Positions 12,301 through 24,395 of a stretch of 64,000 bases of DNA are shown in pieces. The translations under genes and the position numbers were made by a program. Source of the stretch: Allium sativum (Eukaryota > Streptophyta > Magnoliopsida > Asparagales > Amaryllidaceae); NCBI GenBank assembly GCA_030737875.1, contig CM060911.1:55050001-55114000 (forward strand). The letters are read 5' to 3'. The stretch's first letter is position 1. Every line of letters begins with the position of its first letter. The notes below the pieces were generated by a model that was given only the letters and a program-made list of their open reading frames with translations, searched no databases and had not been told where the DNA came from.

Positions 12301-15300
12301 TAACGATTAATAACTGAAATTAATTATTAAGGAGTAATTAAAATGAGATTATTTTGAAATAGACTATTGTTTATTTAATAATAATCGAAGTAAATGAGAT
12401 TATTTGAAATAATAATATTATTTATTAATTTAAATGAAAAGACGAGTTAGAGTTAATCAATGAGTTAATCATGTTTTAAAATTGACCAAGTCAACTGTTT
12501 TAACGGAAAATTATTAAATTAAATTAGATTAATTTATGTCGATTAATCTAATGGAATAATTTAGCGAATGGTGGTTAACTTAGTAAGAATTAAAAAGGAA
12601 ATTGGGTATTTATTCTAGTTGATGATAAAGTATATTACAATTTAAGGAATTACTTTTTATATGAAGTTCATTTAAACAAGTAATCGATGTTTAAAATGAA
12701 ATGTAATTGAATTTTAAAGTGAGTTTATGAACGGGTTTACCATTAAACCGAGTTAGTAAATTAAGTTAAAAGGGTATTTTAAGCGAATGCGATAAGCTTA
12801 AAATAAATGTTTGAATTAAGAAAAGAAAATCAAGACGAAAGGATTTATATTAAACCAAAGTTGTATAAACGAGTTTATAAAAAGAGATGGGAAGTTGAAG
12901 TGTTAATTTTAAATTAACGTTATTTAATAATAACATTAAGTAAAATGGATGAAAATTGGAATAAGATTTCTGAGAGGAATGATTTAAATATTTAGGAAAA
13001 GGATTTTGTAATTGAATTTGGTAAAAGATCGAACAATAGGATTTGTAATAAAAACCTGGATAATGAAACAAATAGTTTAAAGAAGTTAAGATTTCAGAGT
13101 TAATGTTTTATTTATTGTTTACTAAATCAACGAATTCAGTAATAATAGTACATTTAAAAAGGGAGATTTCAAAAGTAAGAATGTTTCATAAAACCATATT
13201 TAAATAAAATAGAGAAGTGGTATTTGTTGGTATTAGAACGAATATGGGTTTGTGAGTTACAACTCATATATATCTTAAGATAAAAATGTTGTTGACCAAG
13301 GTTTGAGAGGTAATTCAAATATCCCAACTTGAACGACTTCAGGATTAGCGGAGGATGATATGAGTTGTAATGATAAAGATGTTAGAAGCGATTTATTATG
13401 AGAAATAATAATGTGACATTATTTGAAGTATTTGAGGATAGATATAATGAGATTTCAAATTAAAAGAAAAGGATTTGAGAAAATATATATTGATATTTCC
13501 AAAATAACAGAAATAAAAAGGGCTTGAGAATATGAAATGATATTCCCATAGTAAGAGAAATAAAAGGAGATTTTGTGAAGATATGACGATATTTTAGAAG
13601 TAAAGGAATGAGAATTAGAATGAGTTTATGCTAAAAAGATAACTGACGATTATTGTTTTCCAATAACAAAACAAAAGGATATTTCATAAGGGTTGTTTTA
13701 CGAATGATAAGTTGAATTGATTTCCGATTTTAGATAGTAAGAGGTGTCGTAGCAAATGATTCGAAATGATAATTAAACGGGAATTCAGATATGATTATAA
13801 GATATTTTTCTAAGTATTAAATAGAAATGGTTTGAGAATATTTGTATAAGAAGTGAATACTGTGTTGAAAGATTTAGAAGTCTTAATTAACCATTCATAA
13901 ATTATTTTTAATTAAATAGGCCAAGTGACGCTGTGTACTCAAATAGTAGATCCATTTTACTTTATTTATTTGATGGTTAAATAACCGACTATCAAAATAT
14001 TACCCATACGATTGTTGGTACGGAAAGACCGGGATCGAATTTATATTCGAAAACCATTCTGACCAATAAATACGAATACGTGGAAAATGCTAATCAAGTT
14101 AGAGCAATCAAAGACCGTGGATCTTCATAAAATGGTAGAATTACTTACAATCTCTAGCTAATTCCTATAAATATACTGTGATTCTGTTGTGGTTGGAATC
14201 TACGGATTTGCAAGGACTTCTCGCTATTGATTCTCAAGGTGATTCCTAGGATGCAGTAGGAGGGTGCCTTCGGCCATCCTGTTCCTGGGTGAGGTGCATG
14301 GATGGATGTCTGACAGAGTATTTCTAGAAAGGTCACATACATTGATTTCTTCAACTGTACCAAGAGTAGAGACGAAGAAGAAAACTTATTTTAGCTAACG
14401 CGTAAAGTGTTGTTGTGGACTTCAATTGGTGATTTTGATGGATCTAACGATGTGGCATTCAAATTAAATGTGATGTGCTGATTATAAAGGTAAAACGTAG
14501 CCTCGAGCCTCTTCAACCGGGAAATGGTAAAAATCGAGTAGGTCGCATAGCTATGTGGGTCGCACCCATTAGGGTATATCATTCCCTGATTTGGACAAAT
14601 CAAATGCCTTTAGTTGTCACTTTTATTTTTGTATGCTTTCGGCAGTTGGCTGGCCCCCAACTGTGTAATGATATATTCGGTACTTTCAAGTGAAGTGAGG
14701 GGTCTATCATGTTTAGCCTGGGTTGCAAGATGTTCTTGTTGAGCTCCAATGTATTCATCTCCGGAGGTACATTATCGGGAAGGTGGTCCCATACCTTTCC
14801 AGGAAATCCATTCTCTAATAAGATCCCGCGGTTTTGGTTGTATACTATGTATGTAGAGTGTGATATGCAAGTGTTCTGCTAGATTGATATTTACTTGATT
14901 TATGTCGCTATTATAATATCATACTAATATTTATCTCAAATATGTTTTGGGTTATCGCAAGGAAAAAACCGTCCGTATTTATGTGTGGATTTGGTCTTAC
15001 GATTATCCTTTCTTTCGAAAAGATTTTAACTTTAAAATCAAGTTTGATGCTACCCCTAAACTTTAGGAGTTTTCTCACACTGGTTCGCTAGACTGATCCG
15101 GCGTTTGTAAGGCTCGGGTTAGACAGGGTTGTACAGGTTTAGGTTATTAGATGCTGTGAAGTTCAAAGACGAGCTGGAGAAGTCCGGGCGTATGATATAT
15201 AGTTGTTCTGTTGTGTGTTGTATATAAGTACAGATTATTATAACTGTCCAAATGTATTGATGTACTCAGATGATTGTAAGTTTTATTTCAAGCCCCCAAT

Positions 15301-15509
15301 AAAGTTTACTTTTTATATTATATTTTGTTCTGCTGCGATGTGATACTCTGATTCTGTGTTTGGTTCTTCTCATTCTTCTATTCTAATATTTCTTTCTTAT
15401 CACACCCTCTAACTTCTTTCTTCTAGCTTTCTAGGTATTCGATACTTTGGTTTTTGCATGAGATGTATCATTATCAAAATTTTGGCGTCAAATTTCTTGG
15501 GTCGCTACA
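8962..15509 (+). repeat. complete 3' LTR of element 1, about 6.5 kb
   Basis: Starts TGTAGTGAACTGG and ends GGGTCGCTACA, an inverted TGTAGYGA/TCGCTACA pair. The first 0.9 kb is related to the start of the solo LTR at 33859, including two copies of a GACAAAACGAATTTTATTG-like motif near 9580 and 9730. The segment 9880-11130 has no counterpart in the other LTRs (see separate entry). From 12160 it matches the 5' LTR. No protein gene is seen. Confidence 0.75.
9880..11130. other. segment inside the 3' LTR without counterpart, promoter-like
   Basis: Homology to the related LTRs stops after GTGTGTGACAG near 9830 and resumes past about 11130. The intervening DNA is less AT-rich, contains GGCCGGCC near 10180, a TATA-like TTTTAAATAGG near 10210 and leader-like CA-rich sequence after it. 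No open frame is convincing; 10486-10671 on the minus strand is short and unmatched. It could be a captured gene promoter or a separate insertion; its ends show no clear TSD. Confidence 0.35.
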
Positions 15510-17767
15510 CTATTTTGAGGAATTTGGAAGATAGGGATATCGTTATTCCCTATGCGGTATCTGTTGGTTCAAAATTTAATGGTGAATATAAGTTGATATG
15601 ATTTCTATTTAGAGTCTTATATTTGATATCAAGTTGATTTAGGGTTTGTCGTGAATGGTGTCTTCAATAATGCTGTTCTTGAGCCCAGTTGAAAATGGAG
15701 TTTATGTAATAAATCTTTTAATTAAGATTTAATGAAGTCTTCCGGAGTGAAGTTTTCCAATTTATAAATATAATTTGAATTGAATGGAAATTTGATTTGG
15801 GTTTATCGTGAATGATGTTTTAAATAACATTTGTTCTTAAACCCAGTAAAAACGGAAGATACTTTCTCAAGTTTGAATGTTAATAAATCTTTCAATAAAG
15901 ATTTGAATGGATGAAATGGATATTAAAACTAAGTTAGAGTTTTAATAAATCTTTCAACAAAGATTTGTACAAAGGAAATGAAGATTAAAACTATGTTAGA
16001 GTTTTAATGAATCTTTAATTATAGTTGAAATGAAATGAAAGATGGTAATTAAACTTACCAAAACACGAGGAGTTTTAGATATGGAGTACCACCAGTTTTA
16101 CTCCGTGAGATGAATAGGATGGGAATAGGATAACGATATGAGAGATTACCTTTATGTAAGGCTCGATAACCCCAATAAGGCTTTTAAACCTTAATTTGAG
16201 TTAAATTTGTGAAAAGAGATTATATAATCTTTTGAAATGATTTCAAAGGAAAGATTTTAACAATAAGTTTAAATGAAGTAAATCTTTGATAAGATTTATG
16301 GGGGTAATTCCCATTGTAAAGATGATTTGGGTGAAATGAATATTCCAAAATGAAATCAGATTTATGATATGTTTATATATCACTTGATTTTAAAGATGCG
16401 ATAGTTATTTCGGAAAAGGCTGTTCTGAATAACTAATACAACAAGTATTGAAGATACTTGAAGATAGTGGTCGAAGACCGAAGATATTCACATCGTTTGG
16501 ATTATTGATGATGTCTCAATTGGGGCGTACAACCCAAGACTAGGTTATAAGTGGTGGTCGTCCATACGTACTTGGAGATCGATTGGATATGCAAGAGCCT
16601 CTCTTCTTTATTGGACGAGGAATAAGGTATCTTCGGTTTCTTTCAGACCCAGAACGAACTTGTAAATGGATGTATGTCTGACGTTGTATTTCATAACATG
16701 ACCGATTAGCTTCTGTTGATGATATACCTGTGGTGGCCGAGAATTTATTCTCTGAGCTTAACACCCTTCTTTGAGATGTATGAGCTCAAAAGTTATATTA
16801 TTAACAGAAACTGATCATATGTGTAAATTGACAATGTGGCATGTTGATTATTGCTGGCAGATAGATCAAAGCGTCTTGTTGAAAAGCATAGCCTTGTGGA
16901 TAATGATCAAAGCATGGTTGATATAGCATAGCTTTGTGTCAAGACGTGACTTCGACAAGCCTCACAACTCATGAGTGATCGATGTTGGATAATAAGCAAC
17001 TTGTTAGAGGATTGAGCTCGACCGCTAACATAATCCATAGTGCTGTGAAAGCCTACGGCGACAGATGTTTCTAGGGGTAACCAGTTGTAACCATTGTGTT
17101 ATTGCGATCTAGGTCGAGGATGGGCCTAAAGGTACGGATGTTTCCTAGGGGATCCAGGCGTAACCACTGTGTATCTGCCAAGAGAAAGAAGATTCAGGAG
17201 TACCCCAATAAAGGTGACTCCATTATGAAGAATCCTGATCACTTCAATATAGGTGATGAAGGGTCAAACTTTCATGATCCTGGACACCCCGATAAAGGTA
17301 TTCTGAAGTTTTAGGGCTCACTAGCAACTAAGTCCTGGGACACCCCGTTAGCGGTGTCAAGAAAGCCTCGGCCATTGATGGAACCTAACCTCCAATATGA
17401 ACCTTTACGGTTTTATTTGTAATTTATGTATGTAGTCGTAGTACCCTACATCTGCTAAGATTGATATATTTACTTGTGAAAATGATTTTTACACCTTGCA
17501 CTAGTGATAATAAAAGAGAATTTTGCGTATCAAGCATTTTTGGCTATTATAAGGTAAACTCTATCCTCCTATTTGTGTTGCATTGTGTGATTAGATTTAA
17601 GTCTTATAATAGCTTCATTTTTCAAAAAGAACTGAGATTGGTTTATGATTGGTATTCATGTGGAGGAAACCCATTCTGTGTTACATGGCATAGTCCCGTG
17701 ATTTACCTAACTCTAAAATAAAATGAATAACTGTTTTTCATTCTCACACCAGTCTTATGACTGACCT
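15510..17767 (+). repeat. fragment of a related giant LTR, interrupted on both sides
   Basis: Collinear with about 38100-40080 of the solo LTR. Shared landmarks are the GGGTTTRTCGTGAA hairpins, the GGTGGTCGTCCAKACGTACT block, TTTCAGACCCAGAACG-like text, the AGCCTCACA block and the terminal TCTCACACCAGTC..ATGACTGACCT. Element 1 lies on its left, and the LTR start at 17768 interrupts it on the right exactly after GACCT. Short open frames (16540-16764, 17096-17314, 17461-17721) are not conserved between copies and are not taken as genes. Confidence 0.75.
15642..15844 (+). repeat. pair of imperfect 45-nt hairpins
   Basis: Two inverted repeats at 15642-15686 and 15799-15844 begin GGGTTT and end GCCC or ACCC, with inner arms GAA/TTC and, in the second, ATGTT/AACAT. 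They are the counterparts of 38135-38180 and 38203-38249 in the solo LTR, where the inner arms read GTGTT/AACAC. Confidence 0.6.
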
Positions 17768-18240
17768 TGTAACGTCCCGCATTTTTATTGGTTGGTATTT
17801 GAATATTTAAATCCGTTTAAATATTGAATTCAGAATACAAGTGGATTTATATATTAATTAATACAAAGTTGAACATATAAATTTATATATTAAATATAAT
17901 CGAGCTCATAACGAAGCTGCAGTTCGTAATTTAACGTTTTGAACTTCAACTGAGCGTACAGGATCCGTTACAGGTCGGATTTCCTCGAAACAAGAAATGT
18001 TCGAATCTGTTGAACTATATCTTCTAATGGAAGTGAAAAATCGAGATTTCATATTATATATTGCAAGTTATGCCTAAATTAAATACTCAGAAAAAGCAGC
18101 GGCCTATTCGTTTTTGGCCGAAAAAGTTTATTTGAAATAACTCGATATCGGATTCGAATTTAGACAATGTACTTTTGAGACGTAGTGATAATTTAATTTT
18201 AAGAATTTTACTATAATTTTTAATTTATTTAAATACACAA
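17768..18240 (+). repeat. 5' start of another related LTR, truncated
   Basis: TGTAACGTCCCGCATTTTT is an LTR start almost identical to that of element 2 read on the minus strand (TGTAACGACCCGCATTTTT at 40994 downward). Homology continues through CGAGCTC, TTGAACTTCAACTGA, GTACAGG and GAAACAAGAAATGTTCGAATCTG, then fades near 18240. The preceding GACCT could be one TSD half; the other was not found. Confidence 0.65.
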
Positions 18241-19254
18241 CTTTTTATTTAAATTATTTTGCAACTTATATCAGTATTTTGGGGTTTCACAATATAAGTT
18301 AACCTACCGATATTATTATGTTTTTGGGATCGTGGCACATTGCTTGACACGACATCATTTTTATTTTTGTCTAGAGCAACCCGTAAAATGAATCGAATTT
18401 TATGTAATGGATACGCAAACAAAATGAAATGTGTTAAAACATTGCACATTTTAAATATTACGTGATAAACCAATATACTCTAGACAATACCCTACACTGT
18501 AATTCAGACCAGTAGTGACATCTCAAACCGTCTTAGGACAATATATAGAAAACACACTAGCTGTGAGCAGTCTATCTTCTGTCATGTATCTATATCTCAA
18601 CGTATGCCTACATAAACCGCTATTATGTAAGACAAATCAAAACGTATAGTATTAATGACTGGCACTATATAAAGTTTTGATGCTAACCTCTCCAACGTAT
18701 ACATCCTTACCTTAATACATTTCATCTTCTCAATTATTATCATCGTCAGTCCTTTTTTCTTTACCAATATCACGTTAATTGCACCGACTATCGGCAGCAC
18801 CTTGTATTGTCCCACTTGTGTAATGAGTTTAGAAATGCAACAGTTCAGACCTCGTGAGAATTAAATCAAGCACATGGTCAGTACAATATAAACAGTACAT
18901 TTGATGGCACGTAATTTCAAATCATAAGCTACTCTCCTAACCCGTTCCCTTTCACATCTGATACTCCAACTAGAAGCAAACGCACATGCATATGGAAGTG
19001 AGCAGACTAAAACATAGCAATGCAGACCCCTACTTTTGCCTATAACTTTAAGCTTAAGTGTAATAAAAAGCTGCAAACCTATGTATGGGAAATCTTCCTA
19101 ACTAATATTTGTCCGTGTGATCAAATCTTACAGCGGCCTACCCCTTTTGTCATCTCAAATCGAAGATTAAATCAAATACTATAATCTAGCCTATATCCTA
19201 CCCAAGCTACTCCTTCATGGCTAAGGAACATCGACTATAAATACAGTGGCATCC
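18241..19254. other. unassigned DNA between LTR fragments
   Basis: No match to the LTR families in this window and no protein frame worth calling. A TATA-like ATAAATA occurs at about 19236-19243, just before the next LTR fragment. The short minus-strand frames at 18249-19076 have no recognisable features. Confidence 0.4.
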
Positions 19255-20894
19255 TTCTTCTTTTCGACAGAAACGCGCGTCCAATCCAAATTGCACGAAA
19301 ATACGAATCATTAATAGAAAGAAGTTAGAGGATGAGAAATAGAAGGATAGAAAATTAGAATAGAAAAAATAGATAGAAGATAGGACAGAACACTAGTTAC
19401 ATACATCATCAGAGTGCATCACATATACAACACAGCGGAATAAAACTCTAAATATCTATCATTGAAGCCTCCTGCTTCAAGATCCTCTACATAAATCTGC
19501 AAAAACCTGAACTATTGGACTGCCCGTACAAAATTGGGCACCCAAGAGTTTAGGGAAAACATAGAAAATAAACTCTGGCTCAGTCATGGGACTGGTGTGA
19601 GTAAACAATTAAAAGCAGTTTGATTTTAACTTTCAAAAACCTTTTGAAAGAAATATAATCGTAAGACCGATCCGCACATAAATACGGATGGTTCTTACGT
19701 TACGATAACCCAAAACATTTAAAAAAAACAATATTTTATTCTGATATTATAAAAGTGTCTAAATACAAATAAATATCAATCTAGTAGAATGCTTGCATCT
19801 CACGTTCCACATATATAGTATACAATCAAAACCGCTAGCGCTTATTGGAGATTGAATTTCCAACTATGACAAGGTATGGAACCACCTGCAGATAGTGTAT
19901 CTCCAGAGGGGAATACACTAGGTTCAACAAGAACGTCTTGCAACCCGGTTGACACATGACCAACCACTCATTTTGCTTGAGTGTATCAAATATATTCCAC
20001 CGTTTCCCGAAAAGGGGCAGCATAGAATAGAATAATGAATCAAATGGAATTTCTCTAGATAATGACAATACACCATAATGGGAGCGACCCACATAGCCAT
20101 GCTGCCTGCCCGATTTTTTCCATTTCCCGGTTGTGAGGCTTGAAGCTGAGCTTACCTTTGGATATAACATGTCTTCATTCACTTTGAATGCCACATCGTC
20201 AAACCTGCCAAATCACAAATTGATTTCCCCAAAACTATCCCGGGTATAAAGCTAAGAGAAATGAATTCCTCCGCCACCAAACGTAAATACGTTTGAAGAG
20301 ATCAACTTACGCAATTTATTAGGCATACTCTGTCAGACATTCGTCCATACAAGTTGTCATGGGACTGGACAAACAGAAGGCACTATTCTTTAAATCCATC
20401 TTAGGAAAATTCTACCTAGAATTGATAGAATAGCCCTTGCATAAACTCCATCTTTAATGGTCTTCAATAATCTTTGACTCGAAACGTATATGTCGAATCG
20501 AAGTGGAATTTGGATTCCGGTCTCTTCGAAAACGATAACGAAAAGGTCCAGATTTGATAGTTGGTGATTTAACTATCAAATATGAAATAAAATAAACAGA
20601 TTTATTTCCATTGGATCTGCTAAGCCGTATTTAAATAATCTTTAAATATTTCAATATTATTGACTTTATTTATGTGTTCATTGGAAAACATAATTATTAA
20701 CAAAATCCTTATTATCAACCTTACGTGATAATCTCACTTTTGAATATTCATTTCATTATTGGAAACATTGTTCGGCTCTAGCACTCATTCTGAACGTGAA
20801 CTAATACAATCCATCGGATAATGGTGACATCGATCAAGTTGGAGTATTTTATTTACCTCTCAGACCTTGAGTCGAAATCATTCTTATCATTAAG

Positions 20895-21639
20895 ATTCAT
20901 AGAAGTTCGATATCCAAAATATTCGACAAATCAGCAATTTTAAAACCATCTGATTTCTAAATTATAAACCATTTCAAGCAACTTTGTTGTTCTGGAATTA
21001 TTCATCAAGTTGACTTGATTGACTTAAATATTAAATTGGGAAATTTAATTCAAATAATCGACTTGATTTCTTGTTTCCTCTAATAATCAGATTATCTTTT
21101 TAAAACTTACTTAATGAAGATATTAATTAAGTTTAAAACATTCTTCTTAGATAATTTATCCAAATTTAAACTACTATTTTACTATATCCTTATCTTACCA
21201 AAATCCGTTAATTCAAAACTAATTAACTTCTTACAATTCATTTAAGAAAATGAATAGTTCAAAATGATTTCAAATAAATCTTTCTTTTTAAATTAATAAT
21301 ATACTTAAATTTAAATAATCTATTTAATTACTTCTTAAAAACTTTATATCCAATTATTAAAACATAAGTTTATTTCTGATTTACTTTACAGAAAACAGCT
21401 TAGCAGTTCCAATGATATATAACAGTTCTTATAACATATGACATTCCAGTCATTAACCCAATTTGCACATCAATCATAAAAATGCAGGTAAATATTATCA
21501 CAAATTATTTAATATTCCATATCATATATTAATGGATAAAATATATCAAACTGATATAATAGCAGAACGATGTTTATCTCTGCTAATAGGGTGTTTAAAT
21601 AATTCAGTCAATATAGTTAAATAATTCATAGAAGTTCGA
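20895..21639 (-). repeat. first unit of a 729-bp tandem duplication
   Basis: ATTCATAGAAGTTCGA starts at 20895 and again at 21624. The text after the first (ATCCAAAATATTC..) recurs at 41000 after element 2, and the text closing the unit (AATTCAGTCAATATAGTTA) recurs at about 41693-41710. Element 2 therefore inserted a few bases into the second unit. Confidence 0.8.
21635..21639. repeat. target site duplication ttcga, left copy
   Basis: TTCGA precedes TGTAACGAACTGG here and follows CGTTACA at 40995-40999. The undisturbed text at 20906-20910 confirms the pre-insertion site. Confidence 0.9.
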
Positions 21640-23459
21640 TGTAACGAACTGGGATTTTCGACTCCGAAAATCAACACCAAACTACCATGTTGACCATTCA
21701 GACATCGAATATTCCAGATCATTAATAGAAAGAAGTTAGAGGGTGAGAATAGATAAGATAGAAAATTAGAATAGAAGAAGAAGAAGAACACAATCAGAGT
21801 AAACACGAATCTCACAGCGGAACGAATAAAATATATCATAACATAACTTTGAAATAAAACAGTATATGTATACAATAACATTATCAGAGTACAATACTTA
21901 CACACAGCGGAAATAACAATAGCTATATATCAATCTAGCAGAACGCTTGCATCTCACGTTCCACATATATAGTATACAAATAAAACCGCGGGCGCTTATT
22001 GGAGATTGGATTCCAACTATGACAAGGTATGGGACCAACCGCCGATAGTGTATCTCTAGAGACGAATACACTGGATTCAATAAGAACGTCCCACAACCCG
22101 GCCCACACCTGACCGACCACTCATTTTGCTTGAGTGTATCGAATGTATATCACCAACGATTGGGAGCTACCCACCGTTTCCCGAAAAGGGACAGCATCGA
22201 TAACAGATAATAGAATGAAGTGGACTTTCTCTAGATAGGTGATATACACCCTAATGGGAGCGACCCACTTAATGCTGCCTACCCGATTTCTGTCATTTCC
22301 CGGTTGATAAGGCTTGAGGTCATTACGTATCTTTTGAAACACTTGACCACCATTCACTTCAAATGGCACATAGTCATACCTGTCAAATCACAAAATTGAT
22401 TTCCTCAAAAATACCACGGGTATAAAGCTAAGAGAAATGAATTCCTCCGCCACCAAACGTAAGTACATTTGAAGAGATCAACTTACGCGATCCTTTAGAT
22501 ATACTCTGTCAGACATTCGTCCATTCACGTTTGTCCTAGGACTGGACAAAACGAAGGCACTATTCTGTATACAGGATAGTCCTTGCATAACCCCGTCTTC
22601 AAAATTTGATCGCAGCGCTAACGTCCATACAGAGTGGTTTTCAGATAATATATCTGATCCCGGTCTCTCCGTATTGACGACGGAAAAATGGTCAAAAACT
22701 TCGATAGTCGATGATTTAACTATCAAAGAAAAACACGTGTGCAACCAACGATATTATTTCTAGATGGAAATTCTATCGATCAATCATCAATCCACATTTA
22801 TCTCTTTCTATTCAATTATTTTTATTTATCCATTTTCCCATTTCCATATATTTGTAAATTCTTATTTTCTAAATTTAGAAAATATATATCATCAATCATT
22901 GGAAAACATTTCCAATCTCTGTTTCACGTATCACTGTCATTTCAGTATTCTTTCTCATCAACATTTCATTTTCTATGATTAGAAAATATCTCTGATTATA
23001 TTTGGAAAATGTTTCCAAAATTTATTCAATAGATGTTTAAATAAAACATCACTAAGCCTATTTGAACCATTACACTTAATAACTAAATTCACTTAATGAA
23101 TCTTCACTATCGAACCTTACCCGTCCCTTAGTTAAAACGAAGTCAATCAAGTTGGGGTAATTACCTCTCAGACCTTAACTGAACAACATTTCTAACCTCA
23201 AAATAGACAAAGTTCACCTTTTAAATCTTTAACGAACTTCCATGCGAAACTCTCGGATTCTATTTATGAATCCACTTCTTTAATTTAAAACATTGATTTT
23301 TACCATTGCATTAAAATTCCTTTCTTCTTAAATATCCACTTCAAAATGTAACTTTTATTTCCTTAATTTAACCCAATAACTAAACCACTCATCTATTAAT
23401 AATAAGCAAATCTTGATTTAACCGAAAATTAAATATTACTTTCCCCAATTCGGTATAGT

Positions 23460-24130
23460 CAAATTCAATGTATAATTCTCCTTTTCGAATACTCTCTATT
23501 CGATAATCTCTTTTTCGAACACTATATTCGATAACCCTTTCTTCTAATAACTATATTCAATCATCTCTCTTCGAATGATTTACATTCGATTAACTTTCTA
23601 CGAATGATTTACATTCGATAAATCTCCTTTCGAATAAACTATATTCGATTAACTCCTTTAACTCTATTCGAATAAACGATATTCGATTTACTCCTTTCGG
23701 ATAACTAATATTCGATAACTCCCTTCGAATAACTAATATTCGATAACTTCTTTCAATTAATACATTTTGATTAACACATTTTGATTAATACATTTTGATT
23801 AATACATTTTGATTAACTCCTATTGAATAACTAATATTCGATTAACTTATATTCGAACAACTATGTCTGTTTCAACTTTATTTCGAATAGCTAATATTCG
23901 ATTTAACTCCATTCGCTTGACTCTAGATCGCAACGATCACAATGGTTACGCCTGATTCCCTCAGGAAACATCCGACCGCCATAGGCTATCTACAGCCCTG
24001 CGAATTACGCTAGCAGTCATACGAAATGGCAACTCATCCTAAATAACTATGTTTGACTAACTCAATCTCAAATAACTATATTCGATCACTTCTAATTGAA
24101 TAACTAATATTCATAAATTTCTAATTCGAT
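23460..24130. repeat. array of TTCGAATA..TATTCGA palindromic units (3' LTR)
   Basis: About twenty degenerate units of roughly 20-30 bp, many of the form TCGAATAACTAATATTCGA, that is 7-bp inverted arms around 5 bp. A sub-array of CATTTTGATTAAYA (15 bp) has four units here at 23760-23817 and three in the other LTR, showing copy-number change since insertion. A non-repetitive block at about 23918-24045 interrupts the array. Confidence 0.85.
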
Positions 24131-24374
24131 TAACTCTATCTAATTAACCCTAACTGATTAACTCCTTTGATTCACTCTACGTTTACTCAGTTTAAATATC
24201 GATGTTGAAATCGATTTTTACTTCTCTATATAAGTCCTGACTTATATATTCTATTTATCCAATTAAAAATATTTCATTTAATTTATAAAATATTATTTAT
24301 AAATTTATCTTCTCAATTCATCGGTTAGAATAGATTCTATTTAAAATCTTTGCTTTAAATCCATAGCATGTTAT

Positions 24375-24395
24375 ACCTGTGTGTGAAGCACAGGT
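24375..24395. repeat. short GC hairpin, decayed copy
   Basis: ACCTGTGTGTGAAGCACAGGT; the 5' LTR has CCCGTG..CACGGG with GCGAAG in the loop at 31593-31613. All three differences are CpG to TpG or CpA changes, and the stem remains paired. Confidence 0.7.

Larger units (their letters stand above)
4497..15509 (+). mobile_element. giant-LTR non-autonomous retrotransposon, element 1 (LARD type)
   Basis: The 3350 bp at 4497-7846 recur at 12160-15509 with moderate divergence and in the same orientation: the two LTR ends of one element. Between them lie a tRNA-iMet-type primer site (7848-7858), about 1.1 kb of non-coding interior and a polypurine tract, followed by a complete 3' LTR of about 6.5 kb starting TGTAGTGA and ending TCGCTACA. 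The 5' LTR has lost its first 3.2 kb at the (TA)n junction, so no TSD can be checked on that side. There is no gag or pol frame. This is the architecture of a large retrotransposon derivative, mobilised by enzymes from another element. The ends resemble those of the Tekay chromovirus at 43121. Confidence 0.8.
19255..21639 (-). repeat. minus-strand LTR fragment, left part (host of element 2)
   Basis: From about 19255 the sequence follows the LTRs of element 2 in the same orientation: TTTTCGAC, ATCATTAATAGAAAGAAGTTAGAGG, the GCCTCCTGC block, TTGGGCACCCAAGAGTTTAGGG, CTCACACC-type text and the ..GGCATTCAAAGT region near 20190. It is more diverged from element 2 than the two LTRs of element 2 are from each other, so it is an older copy. 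It resumes at 41000 beyond element 2. The left boundary is uncertain by about 50 bp. Confidence 0.65.

Noticed and set aside
17768..21639. A complete LTR element starting at 17768
   Set aside because: Only the first 0.5 kb matches an LTR start; no partner LTR, TSD or interior was found, so it is called a fragment.
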